A DNA stretch of 64,000 nucleotides from Methylococcus capsulatus str. Texas = ATCC 19069. Lineage in GTDB: Bacteria; Pseudomonadota; Gammaproteobacteria; Methylococcales; Methylococcaceae. Both the position numbers and the translations under genes were made by a program. Below, in pieces: positions 18,055 to 26,774 of this stretch; the stretch's first letter is position 1; the number at the start of each line of letters is the position of its first letter. The stretch is taken from NCBI RefSeq assembly GCF_000424685.1, contig NZ_AUKJ01000017.1:129001-193000 (forward strand), given 5' to 3'. Below the pieces are notes generated by a model. It was not told the origin of the DNA, did no database searches, and was given only the letters and a program-made list of their open reading frames with translations.

Positions 18055-19241
18055 GCTCCCGCGTGCCGGCGGGGAAGCCCCGGTTGCTGGTGATATTGCC
18101 GGCCGATGTGATCGGCGGGGCCGAGACCGTCGTTTTCAATCTACTGGCGGGGTTGCGGGGATTCGACTGCGTTTTGCTGACCCAATCCGCCATCGCGGAC
18201 TTTTATCGCGGATGCGACATCCGGCTCTACCTGTTCGACGACTGGCGGTGCGGCCAGCCTTACCGGTTGTCGGTCGGCAACGGCCTGCGCTATGCCTGGG
18301 CGATCCGATCGGTCGTGCGGCGCGAAAGGCCCAACCTGGTGCTTTCGATCATGCATAACGGCACGTTTTTCGCCTCATTGGCGAAAAGGCTGTTTTTTTC
18401 TCGTATTCCCTTGGCGGGCACCATTCTGGGCAGCCTCACCGGCTATTTCACCCGTGTCGGCAGGAAGCCGACACTGCTGGAACGTTGGGTCATTCACTGT
18501 TGCCTGACTCTGCCAGACCGCGTGATCGTCCCCTCGTACGGTGTGTTCGAAGACCTGGTAGACACGTTTGGAGCGCAGCCTGGCAGGCTCAAGGTCATCT
18601 ACAACGGTATCGACGTCTGCGGCGTCCGGCGCAAAGCCGAACAGCCGATCGAGTTGACCAAGGACCGAAGCTGGATCGTTTCCGCCAGCCGGTTCAGCAG
18701 CCAAAAGGACTTTCCCACGCTCCTCGCGGCATTCAAGGATGTTCTGGCCCGTCGTCCCGCCAGGCTCGTTCTGGTGGGAGACGGCGAACTTCGCCAGGAC
18801 ATCGAGAGAATCGCCTCCGACCTTGGAATCAGGGAGCATGTCGTTATGGTGGGATTCCGGGAGAATCCCTTTCCCTACATGGCACAAGCTGATATTTTCG
18901 TTCTTTCCTCGTTCTTCGAAGGCTTCGGCAATGTGATCGTCGAAGCCATGGCCTTGGGAGTCCCGGTAGTGGCGAGCGATTGTCCGTCGGGGCCAGCGGA
19001 GATCATCAGCGACGGGGAAAATGGGTTCCTTGTGCCGGTAGGGGATGCCCGCGCACTTGCGGATCGCTGTGTCACCCTGCTGTCCGACGATGAGCGCCGT
19101 TCCGCCATGGTGCGTTCCGGGCTCGACAGGGCGGACTACTTCAGTGTCGGTGCCATGCTGACGGCGTTTGACGGTTGTCTGAACGAAATGCTGACTGGCG
19201 CCGTTTTTGATGAATCGCGAGGATCCAACCCCGATGGATGA
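18051..19241 (+). CDS. GT4-family glycosyltransferase
   Basis: 396 residues. The ATG overlaps the preceding stop as ATGA, which decides the start. The N-terminal Rossmann domain carries the GT4 glycine motif (ILPADVIGGAETVVFNLLAG). The C-terminal domain has the nucleotide-sugar site: VYNGID-type IYNGIDVCGV, SASRFSSQKDFPTLL, VLVGDGELRQDI and the E-x7-E motif in SSFFEGFGNVIVEAMALG. This is a retaining transferase using a nucleotide sugar at the inner membrane face. It is tightly linked with the acetyltransferase before it and the methyltransferase after it, which points to assembly and decoration of the exported polysaccharide. Confidence 0.92.
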   Translation: MSSRVPAGKPRLLVILPADVIGGAETVVFNLLAGLRGFDCVLLTQSAIADFYRGCDIRLYLFDDWRCGQPYRLSVGNGLRYAWAIRSVVRRERPNLVLSIMHNGTFFASLAKRLFFSRIPLAGTILGSLTGYFTRVGRKPTLLERWVIHCCLTLPDRVIVPSYGVFEDLVDTFGAQPGRLKVIYNGIDVCGVRRKAEQPIELTKDRSWIVSASRFSSQKDFPTLLAAFKDVLARRPARLVLVGDGELRQDIERIASDLGIREHVVMVGFRENPFPYMAQADIFVLSSFFEGFGNVIVEAMALGVPVVASDCPSGPAEIISDGENGFLVPVGDARALADRCVTLLSDDERRSAMVRSGLDRADYFSVGAMLTAFDGCLNEMLTGAVFDESRGSNPDG

Positions 19242-20052
19242 GCTGGTGATCAAAGCGGCGAATGGCCGCTTTCATGTCGACGAGCGGCAGCGGCCGGACA
19301 GCCTGCTCATCGACGAGATCATTCTCCAGGAACTGGTGGCTTTTCTCGAACGATACTTCGAAAGGGGCGGCAGCGGCAGGCTTTTGGACGCGGGGGCGGG
19401 ATCCCGGCCTTATCTGCCGGTTTACAAGGAGTTTTTCGCGTCCGTCGTGAGCATAGACATACCCGGATCTCCTCACGGCATCGCAGGTCTGGATGTCGCG
19501 GGGACTCTGCACCGACTCCCTTTCGGCGACGGAGCGTTCGACTGCATTCTCTGCACGGAGGTATTCGAGCATCTCCATGATCCTTTTCTTGCGATGAAGG
19601 AATGCAGTCGGGTTTTGAAGCATGGTGGCAGAATGTTCATGAGCACGCCATTCTTCAACCCCCTGCACGAGATTCCTCATGATTATTATCGTTTTACGCC
19701 ATTCGCGATAAGGCACATCGCGGCTTGCTCAGGGTTGCGTGTCGTAGCCATCGGCCAGAAGGGTGGCGAGGGTGCTTTTGCCTTGATGTACGTGACCTAT
19801 CTGTGGCTGAGGCTCTGGCTGAAACTGTCGGAACGGCTTGGAAATGCGTCACCTTTTCTGGGCTCACTACTGAGCCGTCTGACCATCGTCCTGCCACAAA
19901 GACTCTACCTCGGGCTATGGAAAAGGCGCGACGGGCAAGGTGACGCCGTGGTTTGTGATGAGGTTTCCGTGGGAAAATTCAGTCCTATCACTCTTGGCTA
20001 CACCGCGGTTCTGGAGAAAAACGTCGCTCCAGTTGTCGCCGAAATGGAATGA
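19234..20052 (+). CDS. Class I SAM-dependent methyltransferase
   Basis: 272 residues from ATG 19234, which has GAGGA ten bases upstream; ATG 19210 would add eight residues. It overlaps the end of the GT4 gene by eight bases. Motif I is LLDAGAGSRPYLP, motif II VVSIDIPG, and the post-II and III motifs are FDCILCTEVFEHLHDP and SRVLKHGGRMFMSTPF. The C-terminal third has two hydrophobic stretches (YVTYLWLRLWLKL; SLLSRLTIVLPQRLYLGLW) that may hold it at the membrane. It is expected to methylate a sugar or a glycan end. Since Wzt C-terminal domains often read methylated ends, it may be the chain terminator, which is inference. Confidence 0.85.
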   Translation: MDELVIKAANGRFHVDERQRPDSLLIDEIILQELVAFLERYFERGGSGRLLDAGAGSRPYLPVYKEFFASVVSIDIPGSPHGIAGLDVAGTLHRLPFGDGAFDCILCTEVFEHLHDPFLAMKECSRVLKHGGRMFMSTPFFNPLHEIPHDYYRFTPFAIRHIAACSGLRVVAIGQKGGEGAFALMYVTYLWLRLWLKLSERLGNASPFLGSLLSRLTIVLPQRLYLGLWKRRDGQGDAVVCDEVSVGKFSPITLGYTAVLEKNVAPVVAEME

Positions 20053-20933
20053 CTCCGATGCCCATTCATGCGTTGACAAGAATCGTCGCTGTTTTCATCA
20101 CCGTACTGATCGCCAGCCGGACGAGCGGTATCCTTTGGTCTTCCCTCTTCTGGAGCATCGCGTTCGTCCATTATGGGCTCGCGCTTTATTACTCGAGGCA
20201 TCGAATTCTTGCCGTCGCAAAGGATTCCAGTTCTCTCGTTCCCGCGCTGATCGTCCTGTCCGGCGGTGCGGCATTGTATGTGAGTCAATTTTCCCTTTTG
20301 TTGTATTTCGGGGTGCATCACGTATTCAATGAAGTTTATCTTCTGGATCGGAAATTGCCGGCGAAGGAAGCCGAGAGACGTCGCGGTTTACGAGTCGCAG
20401 CCATCTTTCTCAACGCTGCGATTTACGCTGTCCTTTTGCGTCATTATTCCGAGTTGGCTTGGATCGGGCCGGAATTTTTGTTCGTCGTTCTACTGTTTTT
20501 CTACGCTCTGTTTTTCTATCGGCTCGGCCAACTGCGTCCTGTGTTGGGCGTAAGGGGCATGATCGATGGTAGTATTTTTGAGGTGTTCGGTCTGTTGCTG
20601 GTTCTGTCTTCCTTCTTCGTCAGGTTTGATCTTAATCATATAGTCCTGTACCACTTCATCTTCTGGTCACTATATCCGATAGAAAAGTTCAAGAGGCTGG
20701 GAGACGGGGCTTTGTGGCGCTACGCCGCCATCTCGCTAGTGATGGTCGTCGTGTTCATGCTGTTTTCGCCGGCTGGCATCGCTGGTGGCGCCGTTTCCGA
20801 GAGTTTCTACTATCAGCAGTTCATTTTCTGGTCTTACGCGCACATTACCTTGTCGTTCGTCCTTTCCGATGCGCATCCCGCATGGATCACCCGATGGTTC
20901 CGTTCCGGCCGCAGGCAGTGGGCCGTCCCGTAA
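20049..20933 (+). CDS. Polytopic membrane protein of unknown function
   Basis: 294 residues, starting in an ATGA overlap with the methyltransferase stop. Seven to eight hydrophobic segments are evident with short loops. Loop residues include YYSRHRI and FGVHHVFNEVYLLDRK; the HH...NE group and charged residues at the membrane edge are the only catalytic-looking features. I do not recognise the family. Its place as the last gene of the co-directional export cluster suggests a role in the same glycan pathway, such as a membrane acyl or phosphate transfer step, but this is only context. It converges on the glycosyltransferase at 20982. Confidence 0.7.
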   Translation: MTPMPIHALTRIVAVFITVLIASRTSGILWSSLFWSIAFVHYGLALYYSRHRILAVAKDSSSLVPALIVLSGGAALYVSQFSLLLYFGVHHVFNEVYLLDRKLPAKEAERRRGLRVAAIFLNAAIYAVLLRHYSELAWIGPEFLFVVLLFFYALFFYRLGQLRPVLGVRGMIDGSIFEVFGLLLVLSSFFVRFDLNHIVLYHFIFWSLYPIEKFKRLGDGALWRYAAISLVMVVVFMLFSPAGIAGGAVSESFYYQQFIFWSYAHITLSFVLSDAHPAWITRWFRSGRRQWAVP

Positions 20934-20981
20934 TACCAGTTCGGGGCATGAGAGCTTTCCGCTTCGACCAGGAAGGCACGG

Positions 20982-22502
20982 TCATTCCCTGGGCGAGAAT
21001 CGGGCCCCCGGAAGGCCGGGGATGACGATGTCCTGGATTGCACCGTTTGGGTTTCCGCGTGGCCCCAGTTCGGACTGCCCAGCGGATATGACCAATTCCG
21101 GGTCATGGTAGGAGAGTATTACGGAATCACAGACGAGGCGGTTGGATAGGGGTCGGTTGATCGCCTTGGCATAATGAACCAGATTATAAGGCTTGACGAG
21201 ATAAGGTCCTTCCGTGAGGCGGAGCGGAAGGTTCCGGATACGCAGGGTGGCGTCAGGATTCTTCCATGCAGCGTCCAGGACGCCGAGTACCGCGCCGTGA
21301 GCGGTTTCGTAGGCAAAACGCCACATCGCCGCCTGTTCCGATGTGCTGAGCGCGGCGGTGGACAGCAGAATGAAAGTGCCGATGGTACCGAGGTGGGCGG
21401 CGATCCGGAGCCGGCCTACGCTGAAGACCGGCTGTCGAAGACTGGCTTCCATTCCAACCGAGATCGCAATGATGAGGAAAATCGCCGGCGCATATAGAAA
21501 ACGGGTGTCGGCGGTCGCCGCGGGAGTGAGGGCTGTCCAGATGACGGGAGACAAGGTCAGACAAAACAGGAGCAGGGTGTTGACCGTGAATCGGGGGCGA
21601 CGGTAAAGCGCGACAGCCAGGAACGTGATCAATGTTCCGGCGTATACGACACCGAGCCGGGAGAGAGGGGCCGGCATTTTCAGTGACAGGTCCGAGAAGG
21701 TCGTCGCATAGGAGGCGAGATGCGAGGCGATGTCCGAGTTCCGCACCAGGGTCAGCACGTTGCCGTAAGGGCTATGGAACGCTCCCACCAGCGCGGAGCG
21801 AATGGCAAGATAGCCGGCGGACGGGATGAGAAAGGCGGAGATCAGACCCGCCGTCCGGGCCACCGGCGCTTTTTTCCGTTGCCATAGGATCAATGACAGA
21901 AGCACCGAAACAAAAGCGATGGCGTTCTCTTTCGAGAACAGGGCGCCCGTGTAGGACAGGACCGCGCCCATCGCGTGCCTCGTTTTCCCGGAATCCAGAT
22001 ATCGCAGCAGCATCCAGATACTCAACAGCGTCGACAATGCCGAGAGCAGGTCGAACTGGCTGCTGAACCAGAAAAAAGTTTCAGTCGCGAACGGCGACAA
22101 CAGGAAGAACGTCGCCGCGAAAAATGCGCCAATGTGGAAATCGAGCCTGCGTAATATGGCATACAGAAGTGTTGCGTTCAGGCCATGCATCAGTAGCGAA
22201 ACGAGGATGTACCCATAAGGGCGGCTCCAGCCGAAGCCGGTCGCCTCGAGTTTTACCACCAAGAGGGTCAGCGGGCGGAAGAATCCGGTGAAAGAGGTGT
22301 GGAGAATATGCGTGACGGAGTTGCCATCGGCGACGTCGATGAGAGCCGTATCGTCGTAGATGAAGAAATAGCTTGATCCGATCAGGTATGCCAGTCCGGC
22401 ATAGAGGGCGCCCGTGCCCATCGCGAAGAGGAGAGGCCAGCGGGCGAACATGCGCGTCACGAAATGGGTGATTCGACCTGATGTTGCCGATGGCTGATTC
22501 AT
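20982..22502 (-). CDS. GT-C-fold membrane glycosyltransferase (PMT/GT39-like)
   Basis: 506 residues with about ten to eleven transmembrane segments. The first periplasmic loop carries the acidic pair YDDTALIDVADG, the place where GT-C enzymes keep their catalytic Asp/Glu. Further GT-C features are FFRPLTLLVVKLEATGFG and ETFFWFSSQFDLLSAL. A soluble C-terminal tail of about 110 residues follows the last segment. Such enzymes use polyprenyl-phosphate sugars on the outer membrane face. The polyprenyl-phosphate chemistry fits the UbiA gene at the window start. It is convergent with the export cluster and followed 63 bases upstream by the end of nrdJ on the same strand. Confidence 0.8.
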   Translation of the reverse strand: MNQPSATSGRITHFVTRMFARWPLLFAMGTGALYAGLAYLIGSSYFFIYDDTALIDVADGNSVTHILHTSFTGFFRPLTLLVVKLEATGFGWSRPYGYILVSLLMHGLNATLLYAILRRLDFHIGAFFAATFFLLSPFATETFFWFSSQFDLLSALSTLLSIWMLLRYLDSGKTRHAMGAVLSYTGALFSKENAIAFVSVLLSLILWQRKKAPVARTAGLISAFLIPSAGYLAIRSALVGAFHSPYGNVLTLVRNSDIASHLASYATTFSDLSLKMPAPLSRLGVVYAGTLITFLAVALYRRPRFTVNTLLLFCLTLSPVIWTALTPAATADTRFLYAPAIFLIIAISVGMEASLRQPVFSVGRLRIAAHLGTIGTFILLSTAALSTSEQAAMWRFAYETAHGAVLGVLDAAWKNPDATLRIRNLPLRLTEGPYLVKPYNLVHYAKAINRPLSNRLVCDSVILSYHDPELVISAGQSELGPRGNPNGAIQDIVIPGLPGARFSPRE

Positions 22503-22565
22503 TGCTGAAATACACGGGAAGTGGTGAAAGCGCGCGGCATCAAATGTCGTCCGGCAACCGTCCCG

Positions 22566-25500
22566 TCAGCCGCACCCTCCCAGCGCCCCGCAGGCCGTGC
22601 AGAAATCGCAGCCGTCCCGGCGTATCACCGCGTCGTTGCCGCATTCTGGGCAGCGGGCGCCTTTCAGGACGGGCGGTCTGGCCTCCCCCGTCTCCGGGCC
22701 GGCGCTTTCATAGTCCATCAGCCCCATGTCCTGCAGCGGCCGTCCTTGTTCGTCCAGGAGCCCGAGCATGGCGTAGCGGTGGATCGCCAGTTGAGCCATG
22801 TAGGCGACGGTCGAAGGATAGTTCCGCTGGCGACCGGTCCCGGGCATCCGGGCCAGGAAATCGCCGCGCGGCTCCGGGAAGTCCAGGAGCTGGCGTAGTT
22901 TGGCGCCGATCCAGGCGGGGTCGATGACGCGCATGTCGAAGGACAGGCTCTTGCACAGGCCGTCGAGGACTCTGGGGTATTCGCCGGACAGCCACATCGA
23001 GTAAGGCCGCCGCTGGCCGTTGGGAAGCACCAGTTCCTTGAGGCCCATGACGAAGTCGTCACCGGTGGCGACGTTGAGGATGTCGACGGTCCAGGACAGC
23101 GTACCGTCGGGACCGGTCTTGGGTTCTTTGGGTGACATCAGGGCGTCCACCACGGGGGTGTCGGCGAGCGTGTCGAAGGCTCCGAGTTCCGCGCAGCGGT
23201 AGTAGATCAGCCGGGCGAAGCCAGCCACCAGGCTGGGGACGCGGACGGGCCGTCCGCTGGGGGGAAAGGGCAGGTCGAATCCGTCGTCGCCGTGCGCCTT
23301 CATCAGGCTTTCGAGTTTGGTTTTGAGCCAGCCGCGGTCGTTCGAGCGCATGTCCATCGACAGGGATTTGGCGAGGGCGCCGAGGCCGCGCGGCTGCTCC
23401 GCGCCGGTGACCCAGACTTCGAATGGATGGTTGCCGTGGTCCTCGATATGGCCGATGAACACGGCGAACGATCCCAGCGGGTGGTCGATCAGATAGCTCC
23501 AGGCGGGATTGCCGGCAGCGGGCCGGGGTCGGCGGCGCCAGCGCAAGGAGGCCAAGGCGGGCGTGGGGACTTCGTCCAGGCGGAGCCTGCGGTCGGGGTC
23601 GGATTCGTCGAATTCCGGGCGCGAGATTCCGGTGGTCGGTGTGGCTTCCAGGACGGCCCCGGTGACCGGGTTCGGGCGGTAAGTGGCGAGTCCCTTGAGT
23701 CCGGCTTTCCATGCTTCGAGATAGAGGTGCTGGAAGTCGGCGTAAGGGTATTCGGCAGGGACGTTGACGGTTTTGGAGATGGAAGCATCCACGAAAGGCT
23801 GGACCGCCGCGAGCATGCGCATGTGATCGAGCGCGGAGATGTCCAGCGCGGTGACGAAAGCCGGTGGCAGCGGGCGGTCACCCGCCGTTGCCCGGTACAG
23901 CCGGTAGGCGTGGTCTTCGACCGGGAATTCGCGGGTGGAGCCGTCGGGTTCGCGTTTTTTGCGGAGGTAGGTCCAGGCGTAAGGGGGCTCGATGCCGTTA
24001 CTGGTGTTGTCGGCGAATGCCAGTGAGATGGTGCCGGTCGGAGCGATGCTGAGCAAGTGGCTGTTGCGAATGCCCGATTCCCGGATGCGGGCCCGCAGCG
24101 GTTCGGGCAGACCGGCGACGAAGGGCGATGCGAGGTAGGGTTCGGCCTCGAACAGCGGGAACGCGCCTTTCTCCCGCGCCAGTGCGGTCGAGGCGAGGTA
24201 GGCGGCATCGCGCAGCCGCCGGGCGATGCCGGCCGCCATGTCGCGGGCTGCGGCGCTGTCGTAGCGCAGGCCCAGCATGGCGAGCGCATCCCCCAGGCCG
24301 GTGAAGCCCAGACCTATGCGGCGTTTGGCTTGCGCCTCTTGCCGTTGTTGCGCCAGCGGCCAGTAGGTCGTATCCAGGACGTTGTCCAGCATGCGCACGG
24401 CGATGGTGGCGACTTCGGCGAGGCGCTCGGCCTCGAACGCCGCCTCCGGTGTGAAGGGTCGGCTGACGAAGCGGGTCAGGTCCAGACTGCCCAGGCAGCA
24501 GCAGCCGTAGGCGGGCAGGGGTTGCTCGGCGCAGTTGTGCACGTACAGACCGTTGGCGTCGAAGGCATGCACGTCAGCCACGGTGACGTCGTAGACCGCT
24601 TCCATGCCATCGTCTTCCAGTGACTGCACGGTGGCGATGAAACGTTCCGCATGCCGCGTGTGTCGGTATCGCTGCAGCAAGGCGGTCAGCCGGTCCATCT
24701 TGTCACTGTCCGCAAATCCGATCCGTTCGGCATAACGTACGACGTTCTCGCCACTGATGATGAGTTCGTGTGCCGCCTGGCAGGAATGTCCCTTCGCACC
24801 GCCTTCGCCGTCCGGCAGCACCTTCGTTCCGCCGGGACGGCGATTCTGATGGATCGTGGAGGCCACGCCGAGGCGTAGAAGCATGCGTTGCACGGTTTGC
24901 AGGTTGCCGAGGTCGGTCTGCGGCAGGCGGATGCTGACGCCGTTTTGATGCGAACCCTGCACCGAGCCGTCGGCATCGAACATGCCGCGCAGCAAGCCGC
25001 GATGGAAGGCGGACGATGTGGTTTCCAGCGGGGCTGTGAGTCGCTTGTCGCCGGGCGTCAGTCCCAGTTCCAGCGCCAGCGTATGCAGGGCGCCGGTCGC
25101 CATGCGGTATTCACCGCGTCCCTCCATGGTCGTTTGCCAACCGTTGAAATCGGTACGGTGCGGCAATGTGCGTGCGGCCAGTTCCGCTGCGCGCATGACA
25201 CCGGCGACGCCGGCGGAGGGGACGCTCCCGCCGCCGTTGGCGACCTTCGATGCGGCCGCATCCCAGACGCTCAAAATGGCTTTGTCCCGTGTGAGCGTGC
25301 CGCCGCCGATCAGCAATCCGATCAGGTAGCCTTCCGCTTCGGTGTGCGCGCCATCCCAAGAGGACAGGGCGCGGTGGTCGTGCAGCACGATTTTGTCATG
25401 GGGGCGGAGCTCTCCGGCCTTCACCCATTCCGTTTCGCGCAGCTGGCGAGTCATCCTGGAAACCCGCAGCACGGGGTGGTTGGCGGTCAGGCGGAGGGTA

Positions 25501-26519
25501 TGCCCTTCAGCGGTACTCAAGCGCAGCACCGGTTTTTCGCCCGTGAAGAAGAAGCCCCGCGATTCGGTCGGATGGCATTCGCCGTCGACGACGGCCTCGA
25601 AAGGCCGATCGATGAGGTCGCGCACCTGCCGTGCACCGCTGGCTGTCATCACCCAGGTGTCGGCCGTGACGCAGGGATTGGTGGCTTCGATGCGTTCGCA
25701 ATAGCTCAGGTTGTTTTCCCGGTTCATCCGGTCGATGAACAGCACACCGGGTTCGGCATGGTCGTAGGTCGAGCGCATGATGAGTTCCCACAGTTCCCGC
25801 GCCGGAACGCTGCGGTAGACCCACAGCCCATCTTCGCGCAGGTAGGCACCCTCGCACTGCTGTTCGGGGGAGGGCTCGGCGCGGTGCGTCAGTTCCCATG
25901 GCCCGTCGGTTTCCACGGCTCGCATGAAGTCTTCATTCAGCGCAACCGAGAGGTTGAAGTTGGTCAGTTCCCCCGGCCGGTCCTTGGCCCGGACGAACTC
26001 GAAGATGTCCGGGTGCTCGCAGCGCAGGATCCCCATCTGCGCACCGCGGCGGGAACCGGCGGATTCCACCGTCTCGCAGGAGCGGTCAAAAACACGCATG
26101 TAGGACACCGGTCCGGAAGCCCGCGATTCGGTGGTGTGGACACGCGCTCCTTTGGGACGGATGGCCGAGAAATCGTAGCCTACGCCGCCGCCTCGCCGCA
26201 TGGTTTCGGCGGCTTCCGCCAGGGCGGTGTAGATGCCTGGTTTGCCGTCGGCTTCTTCCGATACCGAATCACCCACCGGCTGGACGAAGCAGTTGATGAG
26301 GGTGGCCTGCATGCCGGTGCCGGCGGCGGACATGATCCGACCGGCGGGGATGAACCCCGATTCGAGCGCCGAGAAGAACAGCGGGCGCCATTCGTCCGGC
26401 GATTTTTCGGCGGCGGCGAGGGCGTCCGCCACCCGCGCAAAGATTTCCTCGGCGCAGGTCTCGCCGTGTCTGGCATATTTCTCTCGCAAGACTTCCAGGG
26501 AAATGGCTTGGGGTTCCAC
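22566..26519 (-). CDS. nrdJ: Vitamin B12-dependent (class II) ribonucleotide reductase, interrupted by an intein
   Basis: 1317 residues, 937 after removal of a 380-residue intein. The GTG start at 26519 is set by GGAG at 26527-26530 and by the family-typical beginning EPQAISLEVLREKYA. It reduces ribonucleoside di- or triphosphates with adenosylcobalamin and no separate radical subunit. Visible landmarks are MRRGGGVGYDFS, RRGAQMGILRCEHPDI, the thiyl cysteine of NP-CAEQPLPAYGCC, and SIAPTGTISLAFADNTSNGI. Near the C-terminus are two TSCPD-type repeats and a four-cysteine zinc knuckle (CPECGN, CTACG) followed by GGCG, the redox tail. It diverges from ntrB. I recall that Methylococcus capsulatus has an intein in this protein. 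Confidence 0.95.
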   Translation of the reverse strand: MEPQAISLEVLREKYARHGETCAEEIFARVADALAAAEKSPDEWRPLFFSALESGFIPAGRIMSAAGTGMQATLINCFVQPVGDSVSEEADGKPGIYTALAEAAETMRRGGGVGYDFSAIRPKGARVHTTESRASGPVSYMRVFDRSCETVESAGSRRGAQMGILRCEHPDIFEFVRAKDRPGELTNFNLSVALNEDFMRAVETDGPWELTHRAEPSPEQQCEGAYLREDGLWVYRSVPARELWELIMRSTYDHAEPGVLFIDRMNRENNLSYCERIEATNPCVTADTWVMTASGARQVRDLIDRPFEAVVDGECHPTESRGFFFTGEKPVLRLSTAEGHTLRLTANHPVLRVSRMTRQLRETEWVKAGELRPHDKIVLHDHRALSSWDGAHTEAEGYLIGLLIGGGTLTRDKAILSVWDAAASKVANGGGSVPSAGVAGVMRAAELAARTLPHRTDFNGWQTTMEGRGEYRMATGALHTLALELGLTPGDKRLTAPLETTSSAFHRGLLRGMFDADGSVQGSHQNGVSIRLPQTDLGNLQTVQRMLLRLGVASTIHQNRRPGGTKVLPDGEGGAKGHSCQAAHELIISGENVVRYAERIGFADSDKMDRLTALLQRYRHTRHAERFIATVQSLEDDGMEAVYDVTVADVHAFDANGLYVHNCAEQPLPAYGCCCLGSLDLTRFVSRPFTPEAAFEAERLAEVATIAVRMLDNVLDTTYWPLAQQRQEAQAKRRIGLGFTGLGDALAMLGLRYDSAAARDMAAGIARRLRDAAYLASTALAREKGAFPLFEAEPYLASPFVAGLPEPLRARIRESGIRNSHLLSIAPTGTISLAFADNTSNGIEPPYAWTYLRKKREPDGSTREFPVEDHAYRLYRATAGDRPLPPAFVTALDISALDHMRMLAAVQPFVDASISKTVNVPAEYPYADFQHLYLEAWKAGLKGLATYRPNPVTGAVLEATPTTGISRPEFDESDPDRRLRLDEVPTPALASLRWRRRPRPAAGNPAWSYLIDHPLGSFAVFIGHIEDHGNHPFEVWVTGAEQPRGLGALAKSLSMDMRSNDRGWLKTKLESLMKAHGDDGFDLPFPPSGRPVRVPSLVAGFARLIYYRCAELGAFDTLADTPVVDALMSPKEPKTGPDGTLSWTVDILNVATGDDFVMGLKELVLPNGQRRPYSMWLSGEYPRVLDGLCKSLSFDMRVIDPAWIGAKLRQLLDFPEPRGDFLARMPGTGRQRNYPSTVAYMAQLAIHRYAMLGLLDEQGRPLQDMGLMDYESAGPETGEARPPVLKGARCPECGNDAVIRRDGCDFCTACGALGGCG
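24534..25673 (-). other. Intein in NrdJ with LAGLIDADG homing-endonuclease domain
   Basis: 380 codons, bounded by Cys1 (CVTADTWVMT) and a terminal His-Asn (GLYVHN) followed by Cys+1. Splicing would join EATNP to CAEQPLP and so restore the catalytic thiyl cysteine. Block B is TANHPVLR, block F YDVTVADVHAFDANG. The endonuclease has block C GYLIGLLIGGGTL and block E LLRGMFDADGSV. Block C has Gly where the catalytic acid of LAGLIDADG normally sits, whereas block E keeps Asp. All splicing residues I can identify are present, so splicing is expected, but DNA cutting may be impaired. Confidence 0.93.
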
Positions 26520-26647
26520 GAAAAAACTCCGGATTACGGCGGAATCCCGGCATGGTAAGCGTGGCGGTTCGGCGCGGCAATGCGGGCGGGCCGCGATCAG
26601 GAAACACAACGAATCTCCCAAGGAACGCGACAAGTCTCGAGGAATGG

Positions 26648-26664
26648 TGCACCATATCGGTGCA
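26648..26664. promoter_or_regulatory. NtrC-type operator between nrdJ and ntrB
   Basis: TGCACCATATCGGTGCA is a palindrome of two 6-base arms and a 5-base spacer, as in enterobacterial NtrC sites. It lies 111 bases before ntrB and 129 bases before nrdJ. Its left half also resembles half of an NrdR box, so regulation of nrdJ is an alternative. No cobalamin riboswitch was recognised in 26520-26774. Confidence 0.55.
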
Positions 26665-26746
26665 CATGGTTGCGCATCGCGTGCACGTTGCGAGACTCAA
26701 CGCCATGCGGGGCGCGAAAAGGCCGGCCCCGGCGAACGCCTAGGCA

Positions 26747-26762
26747 TGGCGCATTACTTGCT
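26747..26762 (+). promoter_or_regulatory. Sigma-54-like -24/-12 element just before ntrB
   Basis: TGGCGCATTACTTGCT has GG and GC at the spacing required by RpoN, with one mismatch in the TGGCAC box. The predicted transcript start falls about two bases before the ntrB ATG. That would make a nearly leaderless message, so the match may be accidental. Confidence 0.35.
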
Positions 26763-26774
26763 GCGGGTCCTGGC

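Noticed and set aside
24888-26558. 556-codon plus-strand frame opposite nrdJ
   Set aside because: It lies wholly over the conserved NrdJ and intein sequence and has no recognisable motif.
26520-26774. Cobalamin riboswitch before the B12-dependent nrdJ
   Set aside because: Such riboswitches control B12 synthesis and B12-independent enzymes. I saw no B12-box-like sequence or matching long leader here.
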